Assembly: GCA_002914805.1 (NCBI GenBank)
Contig: JXTB01000537.1
Span: 62,001-126,000 of the forward strand
Source of the DNA: Parasponia andersonii
Taxonomy: Eukaryota > Streptophyta > Magnoliopsida > Rosales > Cannabaceae
Direction of reading: 5' to 3'
Length of the DNA: 64,000 bases
The notes under the pieces are model-generated. The model had not been told where the DNA came from and ran no database searches. It saw only the letters and a list, made by a program, of their open reading frames with translations. This document shows, piece after piece, positions 34,271 through 47,651 of the stretch. The translations under genes and the position numbers were made by a program. Position 1 is the first letter of the stretch. Each line of letters opens with the position of its first letter.

Positions 34271-37200
34271 TATTTATTTTTTCTTGTGGCCATTTATAAT
34301 AAAACTATTTTGATGTAATCATATAGTTGCATTTATGTCTTCTCTCTATGTGTTATACACACACATTTGTTGCTATATATGTTTTAAATAGCAAGAGAGA
34401 GAGGGGTAATGCTCACTGAATGAACTATTCCCTTTGTGCATCAATAGTATACTTTAATAATATATGCTATTGAAAGTATTATTCCTTCATATCCAAGGTC
34501 TCATGCTATAGTTTAAAAATAATTAGATTCCTTTTCTTTGTTATTTCAAGTATATTATAGGCGACAAGTTCATGAAATAGCCCCTAATCAATCTTGTACT
34601 AATTGGCTGTGGATAGTTGTCCGCTGATGTTTTCATTGTTTTGTAATAATTAGATTCCTTTTCTTTGTTATTTCAAGTATATTATAGGCGACAAGTTCAT
34701 GAAATAACTAAGCCCCTAATCAATCTTGTACTAATTGGCTGTGGATAGTTGTCCACTGATGTTTTCATTGTTTTGTTCACTGATGTTAAGCACTCAAAGC
34801 TGACATGTTGGAATACTGACAACAACTGTTTTGCTGTATTTTGGAAACTTTTATTTTTTTGCGTCATTTCTTTGAACTATTTGTATGATGTAAATGATTG
34901 ACTTTTAAATTATCTCTGTAAGTTTTTTGTTTACTAAGTTGCTTTATTATGTTATGAATGCGCAGTGGATATGTATCTGAAGTTCGTAGGCAAAACTGGA
35001 AGTTATGCTGGCCATTTGCTTTAGATGATGAAAATAATAAGTTCGAGGAGCAGACATCTTCACTACCTCCTTTAATTGCTCCAAGATTCAGATGGTGGTC
35101 TTGCCAAAGCTGTCTGCAGGAAATCAGTTCTAAAGGCAGTCCTATAAAAGATTGTGTTAGTTCTTACCCTAATGGATCTCAATCCAATGACCCTTTCTCT
35201 CAGATGCCATCCCTTTCCAATCCTGCCATGCATTTGCCAGATATTCAGCAAGCTCCAACGGCAAATGTGGTTGAGAAAACAAAATTTGATCTCAATACTT
35301 CTACTGAGGTGAATAGGGATGTAGACCAACTTCCCTTGTGTAGTGACAAGAAAGAAGTGTTAGTTGCAGATGCACATACTGGCGTCATGGGTATATATAG
35401 CTTTAGATCAAGTTTAGTTACTTTGAATATTCTAATGCTAAATTTCTAAATTACGTCTTTTATTTTCTTCTTTTTTATTTTTCTAATTTCAGGACACAAG
35501 AATGGCATAGAAAATGATGCTGCTCATGAAATTCCTAGATTAACTTTTGTCCCGGCACAAATAAATCCTGACGTGATGCAAGAGAAACCTAAACATGACA
35601 CAGGTATATCTATTATGTGTGAATGGCAATACCATAAAGTTGCTTTACAGGTTACCTGCCGTGACAAGATTATTGAAATAATGTTGGTTGTTTGTAGATG
35701 CAGAAGCTAAACTGGAGCAGAACAGACCTTTGGGACTCTGTAAGAATAGCTGCAGAAAGCATGACGTTACTGATGTTGAGCTTGCGACTCACATGGACAT
35801 GTGTAAAAACTCTACCAAGATGTATCAAACAGAAAAGCAAATTTCTGCAGACGAACAACACAGAAAATCAAAGATAGCTTCTGGGACATCAGTTTTAGCC
35901 TGTTTACATGATGAGTCAGGTAATGGTGTCAAGGGACAGATAAATGGGTTTGGTTCCCAGGTATTGGATCACTGTAATACATCGTCTGAAAGTGTTGAGA
36001 TCTTAGTTGGACAAAGTCTTCAGGATCATAATAATGACAAGTCAAGTAGTTTACAACGTAGGAAAGCTCGAAAGGTCCGTCTGCTGACTGAGTTGTTATG
36101 TGACAATGGAGATGCGAAGGTTGATCACATCAGCACGGAAGAGTCTCCCTCTAATGCTATTGATAATGCATCCGCAGGGCAACAAATGGTTTCTGTTCCC
36201 CTTGGTCAGGTATCTCTCCCAGAAAATCGTAGAGAGGGGTTGGGTAATAATAAGAAAAGGAAATTTCCTCAGGACGAGGAACCAAGTTCCTCAGAGTTGA
36301 ACTCTCAGAGTAACATAAATAGAAAGGTTAAGAGCTTCAAGGGTGGAGAAGAAACTGCCAATGCAATTGCAGATTCAGTGTTGAAAGAAGATGATTCAGG
36401 TTTCTATTTGCAGACTGGTATAAAGAGTTCTTGGAGTGATTGTAGAATTGATGAAGATTCTGTTACTGGAAAGAAGAAAAATAAGAGAAACCAAATAATC
36501 GATGTGCCTCCTCCTTTAGTTCCAACTGGAGAAAATTTTCTGAACCAAATCCCTGGAGAAGTGGGGATTTCAAGTAAGGGTGTTGATGATAATGTTTGTC
36601 TCAGAGAAGTAAAAGATGTATCTGCTAGTAGGGGGATGGGCAAAACTCCTATGGAATCTTCAAGTAAGGAGAGGAAATCAAGCTTGTTTAAGAAGAAAAG
36701 CAAGATGCCACAAGTTGAAGATGGACAAGCACCTCAATTCCCCTCGAATAGTGACTTGCTCAAAAAGTGTCCAACAATGAGGAACGAAGAAGTCATGCAC
36801 TCTGGACCTGTAACTGTTTCATTTCAACAGGCGGAAGATGCATCTGCTGAAATACAACCGCATCTTTCTTTTGGCCGCTACTTGAGCAGACAAAGGCACA
36901 AGTATAATAGGAAATATACTCAAGTTGCAGATGGCCTACCTTCCTTGTTATCTTGGAAAGAAGGAACTCCAGTCGATCAAAACATGAGGAAAAATGCAGA
37001 AACAAAATACATCTCCGATTTGAGCCTTCCTTCTAATTCAGCTTATCCTTTTTTCGATAAACATGGTCATGGTGAAGTCAGTGGTAAATTAGCCACCTAC
37101 AACTTTCCTGTAGTGAATGAGAAACAAAAGATAAGCACTCAGCTTGAAGAAGGACGTTCTTCTCTTTTGAAGCAATTGGTATGCCCTTACTTTTTTGCTA

Positions 37201-39639
37201 TTTTTAGATTAGTTGTTTCATCATGACTGCATAATATGTATTCCACTATATAAATGACTCTTCCTAATTTTAAGATTTCTTAAGCAAATGAGATTACTAA
37301 TGACTAAAAGTGAGTATTCTGTTTCAATCTTTTTGTTATCAATCATTTTGAGGTTTCTTGGCTAGGAAAACTGGTTGTAACTACATATAGAAAGCATAAT
37401 TCACCTTCTGTTGGTCTTCTAACTTTAGTAGATTGAATTGCCTCATTGTAAACAATGCGTATCATTTTGTCTAAGAACTTAAAAATATGCACATGCATAT
37501 TGCATGTGTGAAGGAATTACCATGTTTTTCATACCTGAACTTATTTTGGATTTTTCTGAGCTCTGGATTTTGTCTAAAATATTCAAAATTCATTAATTTT
37601 GGATTTGTTCATATTTACGAAATAATAGATACTTATCATCAGGAACATCTCTTCTCTTTGTCTTCATGCTGCTCGGTATGGAGCTTGTACTTGCTAATTT
37701 ATGCACAGTTAGGCCCAATTCTCATTTGTTTTTGCTGATAGGGCTAGGTACCAATTTAATCAGTGATTCCTTGGAGCAACTTATGTTTGCTTTTCTTCTT
37801 TCCAAGTCAGTAGTCAATATATAGATCTACACCTTTTCAAATCTAACATGAATTCTTGCATACTTCTGTGAATATCTGTTTTCAGTCTTTCTGGTTTTCC
37901 TTTTTCAATTTGGTTTTTATATATATATATATTTACAGGATATTTCTGGTGCAAGCAATGATCAGAAAACAATTAAAGGCAAGGAACGTTCATCAGTTAC
38001 TAGGAAACGTGCTGACGATATAGTTGGCAATGTGTCTGAGCAGGGAGCTTCGGATGACATACCTATGGAAATTGTTGAACTGATGGCAAAGAATCAGTAT
38101 GAGAGGCGTCTAGATACTGCTGAAAGTAAGAAATGCATGTTAGAAACAGCAAATGAGGCCGTAAATAATCAGATCATATATCATAATAAAATCTATGGTA
38201 AGGAGTTCAGAATATTTGAGGAGACCAGCAAGAGAAAAAACTGTCGTGCCAAAAATGAAAGAAAAGACATAACCACAGCAAGGAAAAATGTACGACCCTC
38301 CAAACAAAAGTCAGTTGATTATTTTTCTACTGTCAACAGAGACCAATTTGACATCAAGCACTTTGGTCAGAAAAAGTCTTCTAGCATCGAATTTCCTTCT
38401 ATTGGTTCTAGTCGATGTAGTTGTGCTGAAAATTGCAAATGGAATGGGAATATGATGGGCCCTGGGTTTTTTCTTTCTGGCATGCAGATGGGAGCATGTG
38501 ATACATGCCAGATTGATTCACGGCGTAAAGAAGATGCATCTCATTTTGATTCATCCACAATAACGTGTCACTTTCCTGTAAGATGTAAGGTTCCACAAAA
38601 TGGGGCCTCTCAGCCTACTAACTTAGATGTGCTTTCAAATGGTCCTGGTTTACTGCACAAGGGGAGAAATGTCGACAGGGAGCATGAGCTAAAGCTTTTT
38701 AATCGTAATGCTACCAACCTTGAAAAGCATAATCAAAAGAGTGTTTCTGAAAATTTCAGCAGAAGAAATGCAGAGTACCTTTTTGCTAACAAACATAATG
38801 GGATTGAGCGTCAGCAGAATTTGATGGGATCTTTAGATCTGTATTCTAATGAAACCATACCAGCAATGCATCTGCTGAGCCTCATGGATGCAGGGATGCA
38901 GTCAGGTCCAGCCTTCGAGACTGGTGGGAACTCAAAATTCCTCAAGATGGTCCCTCCTCCTGATCACAACTCTAAGGAGTATTCTCTTCTGGATTTTGGT
39001 GTTCATAATAAGCACAGTGCTGCCGCAAAATGCCCACGTGATTATTATAGTAAAAATCCACTTACCGAGAAATCCCATGACTTCTTCCCTGTCAATCCAG
39101 GAGTTGGTGCCTCTACTTCTTCATCTCATCATAATAAAGGATTTGAAAGGGCGAATGAGTTTATGGGTCAAGTTTCCTTTTCCCCTAGAGGGAAAGAGAA
39201 GGTACAAAGCTCTGGTACAGCTGCGCAGAATAGAGGTTGTAAAGCCCTGAATTCTATGTTTGCAAGTGGTGGTTTAGGGACAGATCACAATGCCATTCCT
39301 GTTCAGAGTATGCCGAATGGTTTTCTTAATGCAGCTGGTTCTATGGTTCTTCCTTTGCAACTTCACACTACAGAAGATTTAACAGAGCACAAATTGAAAA
39401 CTCCTCATACTTATGGAACCTTTCGGCCTCCAAAACCCAGTTATGAATCTTTGGTCTGCAGCATTAATAGAAATCCAGCTGATTTTAGCATGCCAGATGC
39501 AGGAAATGAGTACATGATTAGAGGAGAAGACTTGAAATTTGGACAGCTGAGAAAGAGGCATGGTTTAACTAGTGCGGCTCAGCGCAAGCAACAGAGGAAC
39601 ACTAAGCGTACTACAGAAAAGGAACATGCTCGACATTAA
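34000..39639 (+). CDS. EMF1: EMBRYONIC FLOWER 1-like protein
   Basis: EMF1 is a plant-specific chromatin protein of Polycomb repression; it helps maintain H3K27me3 silencing and delays flowering. Coding exons: 34000-34163, 34966-35390, 35493-35603, 35698-37178, 37939-39639. Phases agree throughout, giving 1293 residues, near family length. Visible conserved blocks: SISIDLDD and CEHFSIRGYVSEVRRQNWKLCWPF near residues 35-72, PRFRWWSCQSCL near 100, KARKVRLLTELL near 354, GRYLSRQRHKYNRKY in exon 4, IPMEIVELMAKNQYERRL near 765, and AMHLLSLMDAGMQ near 1034. The protein is otherwise serine- and lysine-rich and probably disordered, with basic clusters that suit a nuclear protein. The start may be ATG 34000, 34018 or 34021. 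A 5'UTR exon ends at 32903, and its intron runs to about 33950 or 33969. No domain is missing. Confidence 0.93.
34232..34270. repeat. compound (CT)n(AT)n microsatellite in EMF1 intron
   Basis: A CT run followed directly by a TA run within the first coding-region intron. Confidence 0.95.
34518..34776. repeat. tandem duplication in EMF1 intron, about 127-base unit
   Basis: The units 34518-34644 and 34645-34776 are nearly identical. The second carries a 5-base insertion (ACTAA after CATGAAATA) and a G-to-A change in GTCC(G/A)CTGATG. Confidence 0.95.
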
Positions 39640-40300
39640 AATTCTTGAGACGTTCCTGATTTGCATAAAGGTACTTGGTGATCTCCTACTTTCTATACGG
39701 GCTAAGTCTTCTTTATTTAGTTTCCCATTTTAGGATGCATCTTTTGAAAGAGCACACATTTTATGCTTGAACTTATAGACCATGGTTGATTTGTTGAATA
39801 TTAGCAGGTGACGTCTTCGGATTTTCGCCAGCTCCTGCAAAGTCATTCTCTAGTGGTTTCAGATAGCCAGTCATCTTTCATACAAGCAGATGGTTTATAT
39901 CAGAAACTCAAAATTCCTTTGGATTCTGTTGGATATTTTCCATCTCCAGTGCTGAGCCTAGAAAACTATGCTGGGTTCAGGTCTAGGCCTGTATATATTT
40001 TTATATGCCTTGCCTTTCTACAAGTAAACTACATATCTGATGTTCTTTCCTGGTTTCTTTTGCGTTACTGTTGTATGACTTCAACATGGCCCTCTATTTT
40101 CAGAAGGGTTGACTGTAGTCTTTATCTGATGCTGCCTCATTGCTGACCGAGAAGTCAGGGAACTAGCTAGCATGTTTGTTGTTAGATTTCTGTAAATTAA
40201 GAACCCCATAGGGGTGATTAATAAGTAACTTATCGTGGAATATCATACTTGAGCTGTAATTTCCATTATTACCGGAAAAAAAAAAAGAGATGTTAAAAGA
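39640..40300 (+). promoter_or_regulatory. EMF1 3' region with a possible spliced UTR exon
   Basis: After the stop, a donor-like ATAAAG/GTACTT (39671) and an acceptor-like ATTAGCAG (ending at 39807) suggest an intron 31 bases past the stop. The next segment stays open from 39808 to 40146 (no ATG start) and reads like coding sequence (SDFRQLLQSHSLVVSD, then DSVGYFPSPVLSLENYAGF). It could be an alternative C-terminal exon or simply 3'UTR. Confidence 0.4.
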
Positions 40301-41710
40301 GACGTATTGCTGTTTCGATTTATTAGACAATGAGACCTCTGAAGCATAATATGTTGAAGTGTGTTCAGTATTTACTGTGATTTAAGGACCGTTTTGCTGG
40401 AGTGTATGAGCAGTTGGCACCTGCTCTACAATAGCTCAGTTTCTAGATATCTCTCTATAAATCTCTTTTAATACAAGCATTGTTTGTTGCAGCAGAGACC
40501 ATATTATCCAAATTTGAATTAAATTTTATCAGATTGTAATCAAATATGACAATCTTTTATGATCTGACGATTTGAAAATGCTCACTACTGGTATTGTATT
40601 TTTAATGCTCCAAACGCTTTCTAAAGCACTTTTGATATCACTCTCTACATTCATCTCTACTTTTCTCTCTTAATTCCAAAAGTTTATTTAGAGGGACTAG
40701 AATCTTCGTTCTATAGGAGTCAAGTGACAAGTATAAATTGCTTCATCGGTCTCTAAACTTTAGCTTTTTTTTTTTCTTTTGTCCGAACATTGATCTTAAT
40801 TTATTCTATCTTCTATTTTATTTTATTGCATATAAAAAAATTCCTAGCCTTTATTTTTTTCTTGGCTTCTATTTGTGCTTGCGGGTTTTTCCTTAAAAAT
40901 TTTAAGTCCGCTAAGCACCATGTCAATCTCACAATACAGAAGCCAAGTAAACATAGGGTTGCCGAAAAGAAAAAAAAAATAAAAATAGAGGCCAATGTGC
41001 AAAAACACTAATGATTGGGGACCAGTAGAGTAATTTACAACTCAATTAACAATTAATACCACCATGACGATTCCCTTAACATAATGATTCCAAATGGGGC
41101 TCGATCACAATTAATATTGCTAATCTATCGATCATAGATTGCGGCTAATCATATCTAGGAAACTAACCATTCTAAATTGTCATTCTCTTATACTTTATTT
41201 CTGGCATTCCATATTGAACATCTAACTAATATATATTTAGTTATAAGCTTAAGTACTAGATCTCAAACTACTGCCAGCAGCTAACGCCGACATTAAAAAA
41301 TATATATATTATATATGTATATTTATATGTATATGTATATGTATATGTATGCATCTACCCTTTTGTCGTTTTGGATTAGCCAATAATAACAGATGATTAT
41401 CTGAAGTATATTATTTCTAGTTTCAGTGTCTTTTATGGAGAGTCCCCGGCCGGAGTTTACAATTTCAAATTATTATCTAATTTTGAGTTATATAATTGGA
41501 TCAAACTCAACCTCTCTCCCCGAAAATAATTTATTGCTATTTATTCTTAGTAATTCCTTAGTTTGGTCTTTGCTTATAATTTTTTTGAATCGGTAACTTA
41601 ATATGTATGTATAGCTCTATTTATGGCGATTATTACGATGGTGCGCGCTGAAGTCAATTCCTACGCTGCCCCAGATAATGATCAAACAACTCGATCCCTT
41701 TATACAGGCG

Positions 41711-41728
41711 CCCCCCCCCCCCCCCCCC
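41711..41728. repeat. poly-C run, 18 bases
   Basis: Uninterrupted C run in an AT-rich setting, the reverse of the poly-G run at 44008. Confidence 0.95.
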
Positions 41729-42353
41729 TCTTTTTTGGAGTTAAATATAGCCAATTACTATAATGGTAAAGCAAGTATATAGCTCACTCATCTGTTGATT
41801 AATATTTCCGTATATACGATATCTGTATATATGTGTGTATATATACATAAGCATTTCAAACAACTCGACCGGAATATACTTGTCTTTTGTTTCGGCTTAA
41901 TTTGTATTTAAAAGTATTTCATGAACAATATTTACTGCATATATAAGATACATATATGCATATGTATATGTATATATATACACACAAAACAAATATGGGC
42001 ATAAAAAACCTCCGGATCACTTGACATATAGTGGAGAGTACTACTGCTTCTTGAGATGAAAAGCCCACAAATATACCGCTAACATGAAATAATTAAGTAT
42101 AGTTAAAAAGGGAAATAAAATAGATAATAAGGCTAATTAAAATAATTTGTTGCATGTTATAGTTTCGTGGCTAACAACTATACATGTATAACTTTAGGAA
42201 TACTTTGGGCACTGTTCTTTAAATTCCACCCGAAAAAGGAAAAGAAAAAAGTTGTTATAAAAAAATTTTAGAATGGTAAATTCCGTTGAAAAAAGAGATC
42301 CCTGTGAGCAATAAACTATCCTCTTTTTGAACTGCCTCGTATATCATCATACC

Positions 42354-42358
<5 letters not shown>

Positions 42359-42389
<31 letters not shown>
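42359..42389. repeat. (AT)n microsatellite
   Basis: AT run between two copies of a TATCATCATAC-like flank. Confidence 0.95.
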
Positions 42390-42391
<2 letters not shown>

Positions 42392-42786
42392 TCATACAAA
42401 TTAATACACAATCATATATATATGATCGACAAGGCAAATTTTCTCCATCTGAACAGCCTAATTATAAGCAGTAAAAACTCTACAAACATTAGATTCATAA
42501 AAGCTGCTACAAACTAGCTCTAGTCTTGTATGTGGTGCTAGCTGTTTTTTGCTGGCTCCAATATATATAAGAAGAGAAATTTAATCAAATAACCTAATGA
42601 TATCCTATAATGTTCAAAAATATCTCCCGTATAAGGTTTCTTCAACTATCCTAATTAAGTTAAGTAGGCCAATAAATGACCAAATGGCCCCAATGACTTC
42701 TTAATAAAGACTAGCATGTGACATAAAGTCCATCTATCCATCTTCCGTCCATCTAAAAAAGATATTAGGAGAATCTAGATGTCATG

Positions 42787-42968
42787 GTATGATCTTTGGA
42801 AGTGAAAAATTAACCAGATTGAGTTCAACAATGTTAATATAACAGTTAAGAAATACGATGAATTAGTGCATTTACGTACGTTGCTTATGATCGATCTTTG
42901 GAAGTGAAAGACCAGATTGAGTCCAGATATTTTAATGAAACAATTAAGAAACACGATCAAGTGCTCTA
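42787..42968. repeat. diverged tandem duplication, about 100-base spacing
   Basis: Segments 42787-42868 and 42890-42966 share GATCTTTGGAAGTGAAA, CCAGATTGAGT(T/C)CA and CAGTTAAGAAA(T/C)ACGAT-like sequence with small gaps. Confidence 0.85.
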
Positions 42969-44007
42969 GCATTTAAATTACCTCAAAATCTAATTTTGAT
43001 CAACTCGGCAATATGGGTAAACAATTTATAAATATATATTTATATATTAATTATTAAGTTCCGAAATGTTCTGAAATAGTTTATGTCGAGAATTGAAATT
43101 GATTCTAATTTGATTTATCCAAATTTCACGTAGGGATGCAATGATCTCGAACATTCTCGGTGATTTGTGGATGATTGGAATTTAGATTTTTGGAGGAAAA
43201 AAAATTAATGAATTCTATTTTCTTGGATTCGAACCAAAAAAAAATTAAAAAAATTTCAAGAAAAACAAAAATTAGATTTGATATTATTTTTTGGTATATA
43301 GAATTTAGACACAATAATTTGTAAAGCCAAAAATTTTAAAATAAAATTCAATATAATCGTAGAAAAAATATTTTTTTTCTTTTTTCTCACAATTTTTTTC
43401 TTAAAAAAGCAGTTTCAGTCAGAGCCTTAGATAATATTATACGGGGAAGGGATAATTTTTGGTAGACTTCTAATAAAATATCACTAATTGAACCCTGTTT
43501 GTGTTGCCACGTGCCATGCACCCTCCCCAGCCCTAATATTTAAGCAACAGAGCTACCTAACTTGTTGTCCCAACTATCAATGACCAGCCTAAAAATTTGT
43601 TTGGAAAAAAAAAAAACTTGTATTGACCAACTTATATTAACCTTAATATATTATTATTATTATTATTATTATTACTAATATTAATTATTATTATTAAAGT
43701 ACTAACAATTTAATTGCATGTGGTGGAGTGCCCTTGTGGATCAGTTCCTGCCCTTGATCAGCTATATATGCCATGGAATAATGGATTGGATCGCTTACTA
43801 CAAGAAGGCAGGCTCCAAACTTATTGTATACACAAATTTGTGGTTAAAATTTCAAAATATCATATAATATTGCTGTTTTTTAATTTCTCTCCTTTCCTTT
43901 TATTTTTTTAGTCTTGTTTTCCCTAATTAATTAAAGAAGGAATGGTGATCATATAATCGAGTAGAAAATCGGTTGCGAGGATATATTTCAATAGTTGATT
44001 TTTTTTT

Positions 44008-44027
44008 GGGGGGGGGGGGGGGGGGGG
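44008..44027. repeat. poly-G run, 20 bases
   Basis: Twenty consecutive G after a T run. Such a run can form a G-quadruplex, and its length is prone to sequencing error. Confidence 0.95.
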
Positions 44028-44284
44028 ATAAGATTTCAATAATTGATGTTAATTTTACTTTAATTTGATGATGACAATTATATTTCGATTGGTGATTAAA
44101 AGTCTAAAAGTTTTTCTTTTTAAGTAGAGTGAGAAGGATGTGAACTTTTTAACCTCAAATCCCTAACAAAAATAAAAATAAATAAAAAATAAAAACTCTA
44201 GCATTTGGAGATTATTGCGGTTACTAATTAGTATTACAAAAAAGAAGACGACGAAGAAAGGATCATCAATATACTGAAGTAGAT

Positions 44285-44286
<2 letters not shown>

Positions 44287-44322
<36 letters not shown>
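44287..44322. repeat. (AT)n microsatellite
   Basis: AT run of about 18 units. Confidence 0.95.
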
Positions 44323-44325
<3 letters not shown>

Positions 44326-44804
44326 CCTATTTTGACCAACTAAATTATGCTCGAAAGACTATTGCTAGATAGCCACGTCACTTACATATGGTACCGTATT
44401 TAGAACCTCTCTCTTGGATTTCAAGTTTTTGCTTGTTTTGATAATAAATATTTCACACAAACAGAGAGTCACCAACTCAAAGAAAAGAAGAAGAACTAAA
44501 TAGATATAGTGACAGAAATATAATTCTTGTCATCTTGGATCCGTTTATAATTAATGACATCTTGGTACTTAAAAATATACAAATTTAATATATTAAAGCT
44601 GGTAGGTAGGTTAAGATAATCGACTTAACAAAACGTTCGAAGAGGATATTTTTCAATTTTAATTATATTCCGGGTACAAACCTCAATTAATTACATTGGA
44701 AGAATTGCAACCTGCGGACGTACGATTCTTGTCAGCTAGCTAGAACCTATAAAAGCTTAATAATCTTCCAGTTTCTTTGTAATTAAAAACCTACATTGTC
44801 CTGT

Positions 44805-44857
44805 ATATATGTATATGCACATGATACAGGTATATATGTATATGCACATGAAACAGC
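44805..44857. repeat. short tandem duplication, about 27 bases
   Basis: TATATATGTATATGCACATG followed by (A/T)ACAG occurs twice in succession; the second copy reads AAACAG where the first reads ATACAG. Confidence 0.85.
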
Positions 44858-46357
44858 TCCAAAGACAAAAATAAATCTAATATGCGTACTTATATGTAGA
44901 TTTATGATATATTATATTCCATGTTTTTGTTTATTTTCTTGTTACTTTCCTTCCGACATATGTAGAAAGTGTATATATGTTACATCATAAAAACAAAACT
45001 TATAACTCGAACCGTCAATCTATTATTAATGTTTGATACACAAATGATAAAGAATTAATTAATTAAACATAAATAAAATTTAATTAATAAAAGAGCTTCT
45101 TTTAAAACATATATTGGTAAAAGTATATATATTTTAAATGTATTTGTAAAATAATCTTTCTCGATAATATTTGATTATACTCAATTACATGCTTGATTAT
45201 ACTCAACACCGTATTCACAATGTAAAAGGACTATTTTGAAAAGAGTTTTAAAAGTTAGGCTTTTGTTCATTCTATTTTTATTAATAATTTTTACTTATTT
45301 TTCTCTCTCTATTTCTACTTGTTCTATCATACGAAATTGATTCCTGCTCAATTGGATCATCAATCTCATCATTTTTATCTTTATTTTATTTTTTAATTTA
45401 TGGGCAACACATCTTAGAATTTAAAATTAATTTTATTTTTCTTATTTATTCTAGGTTAGCACATAATATGTTCTTGTCTATTCTTGGATTAACACCCTTG
45501 AATCTAAATTTTATTTTACCTGTCTATTCATGGGTCAATACCCTAGTATCCAGTTTTTCTTTTCTTTGTGCTTTTCTGGGTAAACGCTCTTAAATCTAAA
45601 TACCAAAACCTTAGTATTAGTATGATGGCTAACGCCTCCCTATCACTCACATTTCTCTCCTCTCCCCATATTTTTCGCCTCCCTCAAATCCCTCATCCCT
45701 TTTATTTTTAATTTTTGTTTTGTTAAGAAAGTCACGTTTGTTTGTTTTAGGTTCTTAGGTTTTAGTTTAAAAAAAAAAGTTTTATCTTTATGTTTTATGT
45801 CTAGGTTTAAATATTAAAAAAAAAAAACAAAAAACAAAAAAAGTGGGGTTACGTTTGTTTTAGGTTTTAGGTTTTTTTTTTTTAGTTTAGGTTTTTAGGT
45901 TTAGGTCAAATAATATTTTTAAAAAAATCTTTTACACATTTTGGTGTTTAAAAAAAATCCTAGGATTCTAGTTTTCATGTTTAGATTAAAAAAATAAAAA
46001 AAAATTTAGTTTATTTTTCTTTTAGGACATAGAAGGAATGTCGTTCTTTCACCAGTTCTTCCTCTACCTTTATTTTCAACAGGCCCCAGCTGAATTACTA
46101 CTCTGGTTATGATATTTTAATTTTATCTATAACAGTCTTTTCAACAGGCCCAGACGATCAAATAGTCGTTATTCTAGTTTTACCTCTATTTTTATTTGTG
46201 TATACTGAACGCTAAGTGGTCAATATTTCGGTTAACCCTACATTTTCTCTACCATATCACAACTTTTTTTTTCTATGACAGATGCACTATTCTTCAACAA
46301 TCTTCCTTCTTCTTAAGTTCAAGATTAGATCTCGCAGAGTTCTATTTTGCAGAGGTA

Positions 46358-46640
46358 TATTAGAGATAATTACTAATAATTATTATTTTTTATTAGAATT
46401 ATCTACTTACCTATTTTAAAATATTCTTTATTATATAATTATTTGCTTACCTTATTCATTTATTTTGTATTTTATATTTTATATAATTATCTAATAGTTA
46501 TTAGATGTATATTTTCTAGAATATTCTCTAGGATATTCCTTAGAATATTCTCTCATGTAACTTGTATAAATAACCATACAATCAATGAAAACAATGAGCT
46601 AAAATCAATTATTCACTATTCAATTCTATATTTCTATACA
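46358..46640 (+). mobile_element. possible solo LTR of a copia-type element
   Basis: About 283 bases with the look of a plant copia LTR: a TTAGAGATAATTAC-like start, AGAATATTCTC repeats (46517-46553), then CTTGTATAAATAACCATACA as a TATA region, AATCAATGAAAACAATGAG, and an end near TTTCTATACA. No partner LTR or coding sequence is near, and the flanking 5-base repeats are not found. The borders are approximate. Confidence 0.4.
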
Positions 46641-47596
46641 TTCCTCCAAATTTTTCATAAAAAATTTAGATCCATAATCTTGATTAAAAGAAACAATATT
46701 TATATGAACTAGTTAAGTAAAATTATTGACAAGTAAATAGTTGAGTGAGGAGATGCTTGATTTTCAATGCATATGATCAATCGCCAAGAATTTAAGAGCT
46801 AGGGTCTTCACATCATTCTATAGCCGGAAAAATAGTTAAGCTAGCTATGGATTGGAGAAAAATATATAGTCCTCGGCAAAAAGAAGATGCTTTTCTTAAG
46901 GTCTTGGATGATGGGTTCAAGGTAGCTCAGAACTATCAAAAGGCATCCAATGGACCCCTAAAAGTCTCATTACATGGCTAGCCTTTCTCCATTATCCAAA
47001 CTGCTCTAGTGGTACAGTTCTATAGCTTATGATCAACTAATTATGGATTATTAGTCACTTCTCCAATGATCAGTCTAATCCCAGTGTTAGTATAGGAATA
47101 TATCTTCTTTTATATGAAATAAGATATATTGAAGTATAATTTTGTGATGATCATCTTTACAAGTTAAGGAACACAAAAAACTTTTTCTACCTTAAAAGAA
47201 AAAAAGAAAAAGAGAAAAGAGAAAAAGATAATTACTTCCAGCTAGCGACTTCCTCATGATCAGAGGACACAAAGAGGTCCAATTAGGGACAGGGTTTATT
47301 ACCCCCACAAGAGACATCCCCCAATGTTTTCTGAACTCAGTTTTTCTCCTTAATTGATTTCCTTTTCCTAGAATGAGTTACAATTTTTATAAACCTGAAA
47401 AATATTATATACGAGGCAAAAAATGCTGAAAAATTAATGTAAAAGTTTATGTAGTCTGACCCCTTTAATATATATATATGCAATTTACTCTCTCTACCTA
47501 GCCAGTTAATGTTGATTATCTCTATTCGCCTCACATTAATGAGTTTCTACCTGAAATGTCAAGCTAGCATCGTATAGCTTTGATTTCTGAATTTTG

Positions 47597-47598
<2 letters not shown>

Positions 47599-47648
<50 letters not shown>
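47599..47648. repeat. (AT)n microsatellite
   Basis: AT run of about 25 units, directly before the truncated SINE-like copy 3. Confidence 0.95.

Positions 47649-47649
<1 letters not shown>

Positions 47650-47651
<2 letters not shown>

Larger units (their letters stand above)
40301..46357. other. gene-poor intergenic region
   Basis: AT-rich DNA with homopolymers, AT runs and small duplications, annotated separately where clear. Short open frames in it are low in complexity and unsupported. The stretch 45640-46330 is less AT-rich and contains TTTAGGTTTT-type runs, but no gene is seen. Confidence 0.5.

Noticed and set aside
35072-35329. Minus-strand frames within EMF1 exons
   Set aside because: Antisense shadows; the plus-strand exons have conserved blocks and matching splice phases.
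45740-45910. Telomere-like TTTAGG words in tandem
   Set aside because: The spacing is irregular (TTTTAGG, TTAGGTT, TTTAGGT) and the plant unit TTTAGGG is not repeated. It reads as low-complexity T/G sequence.
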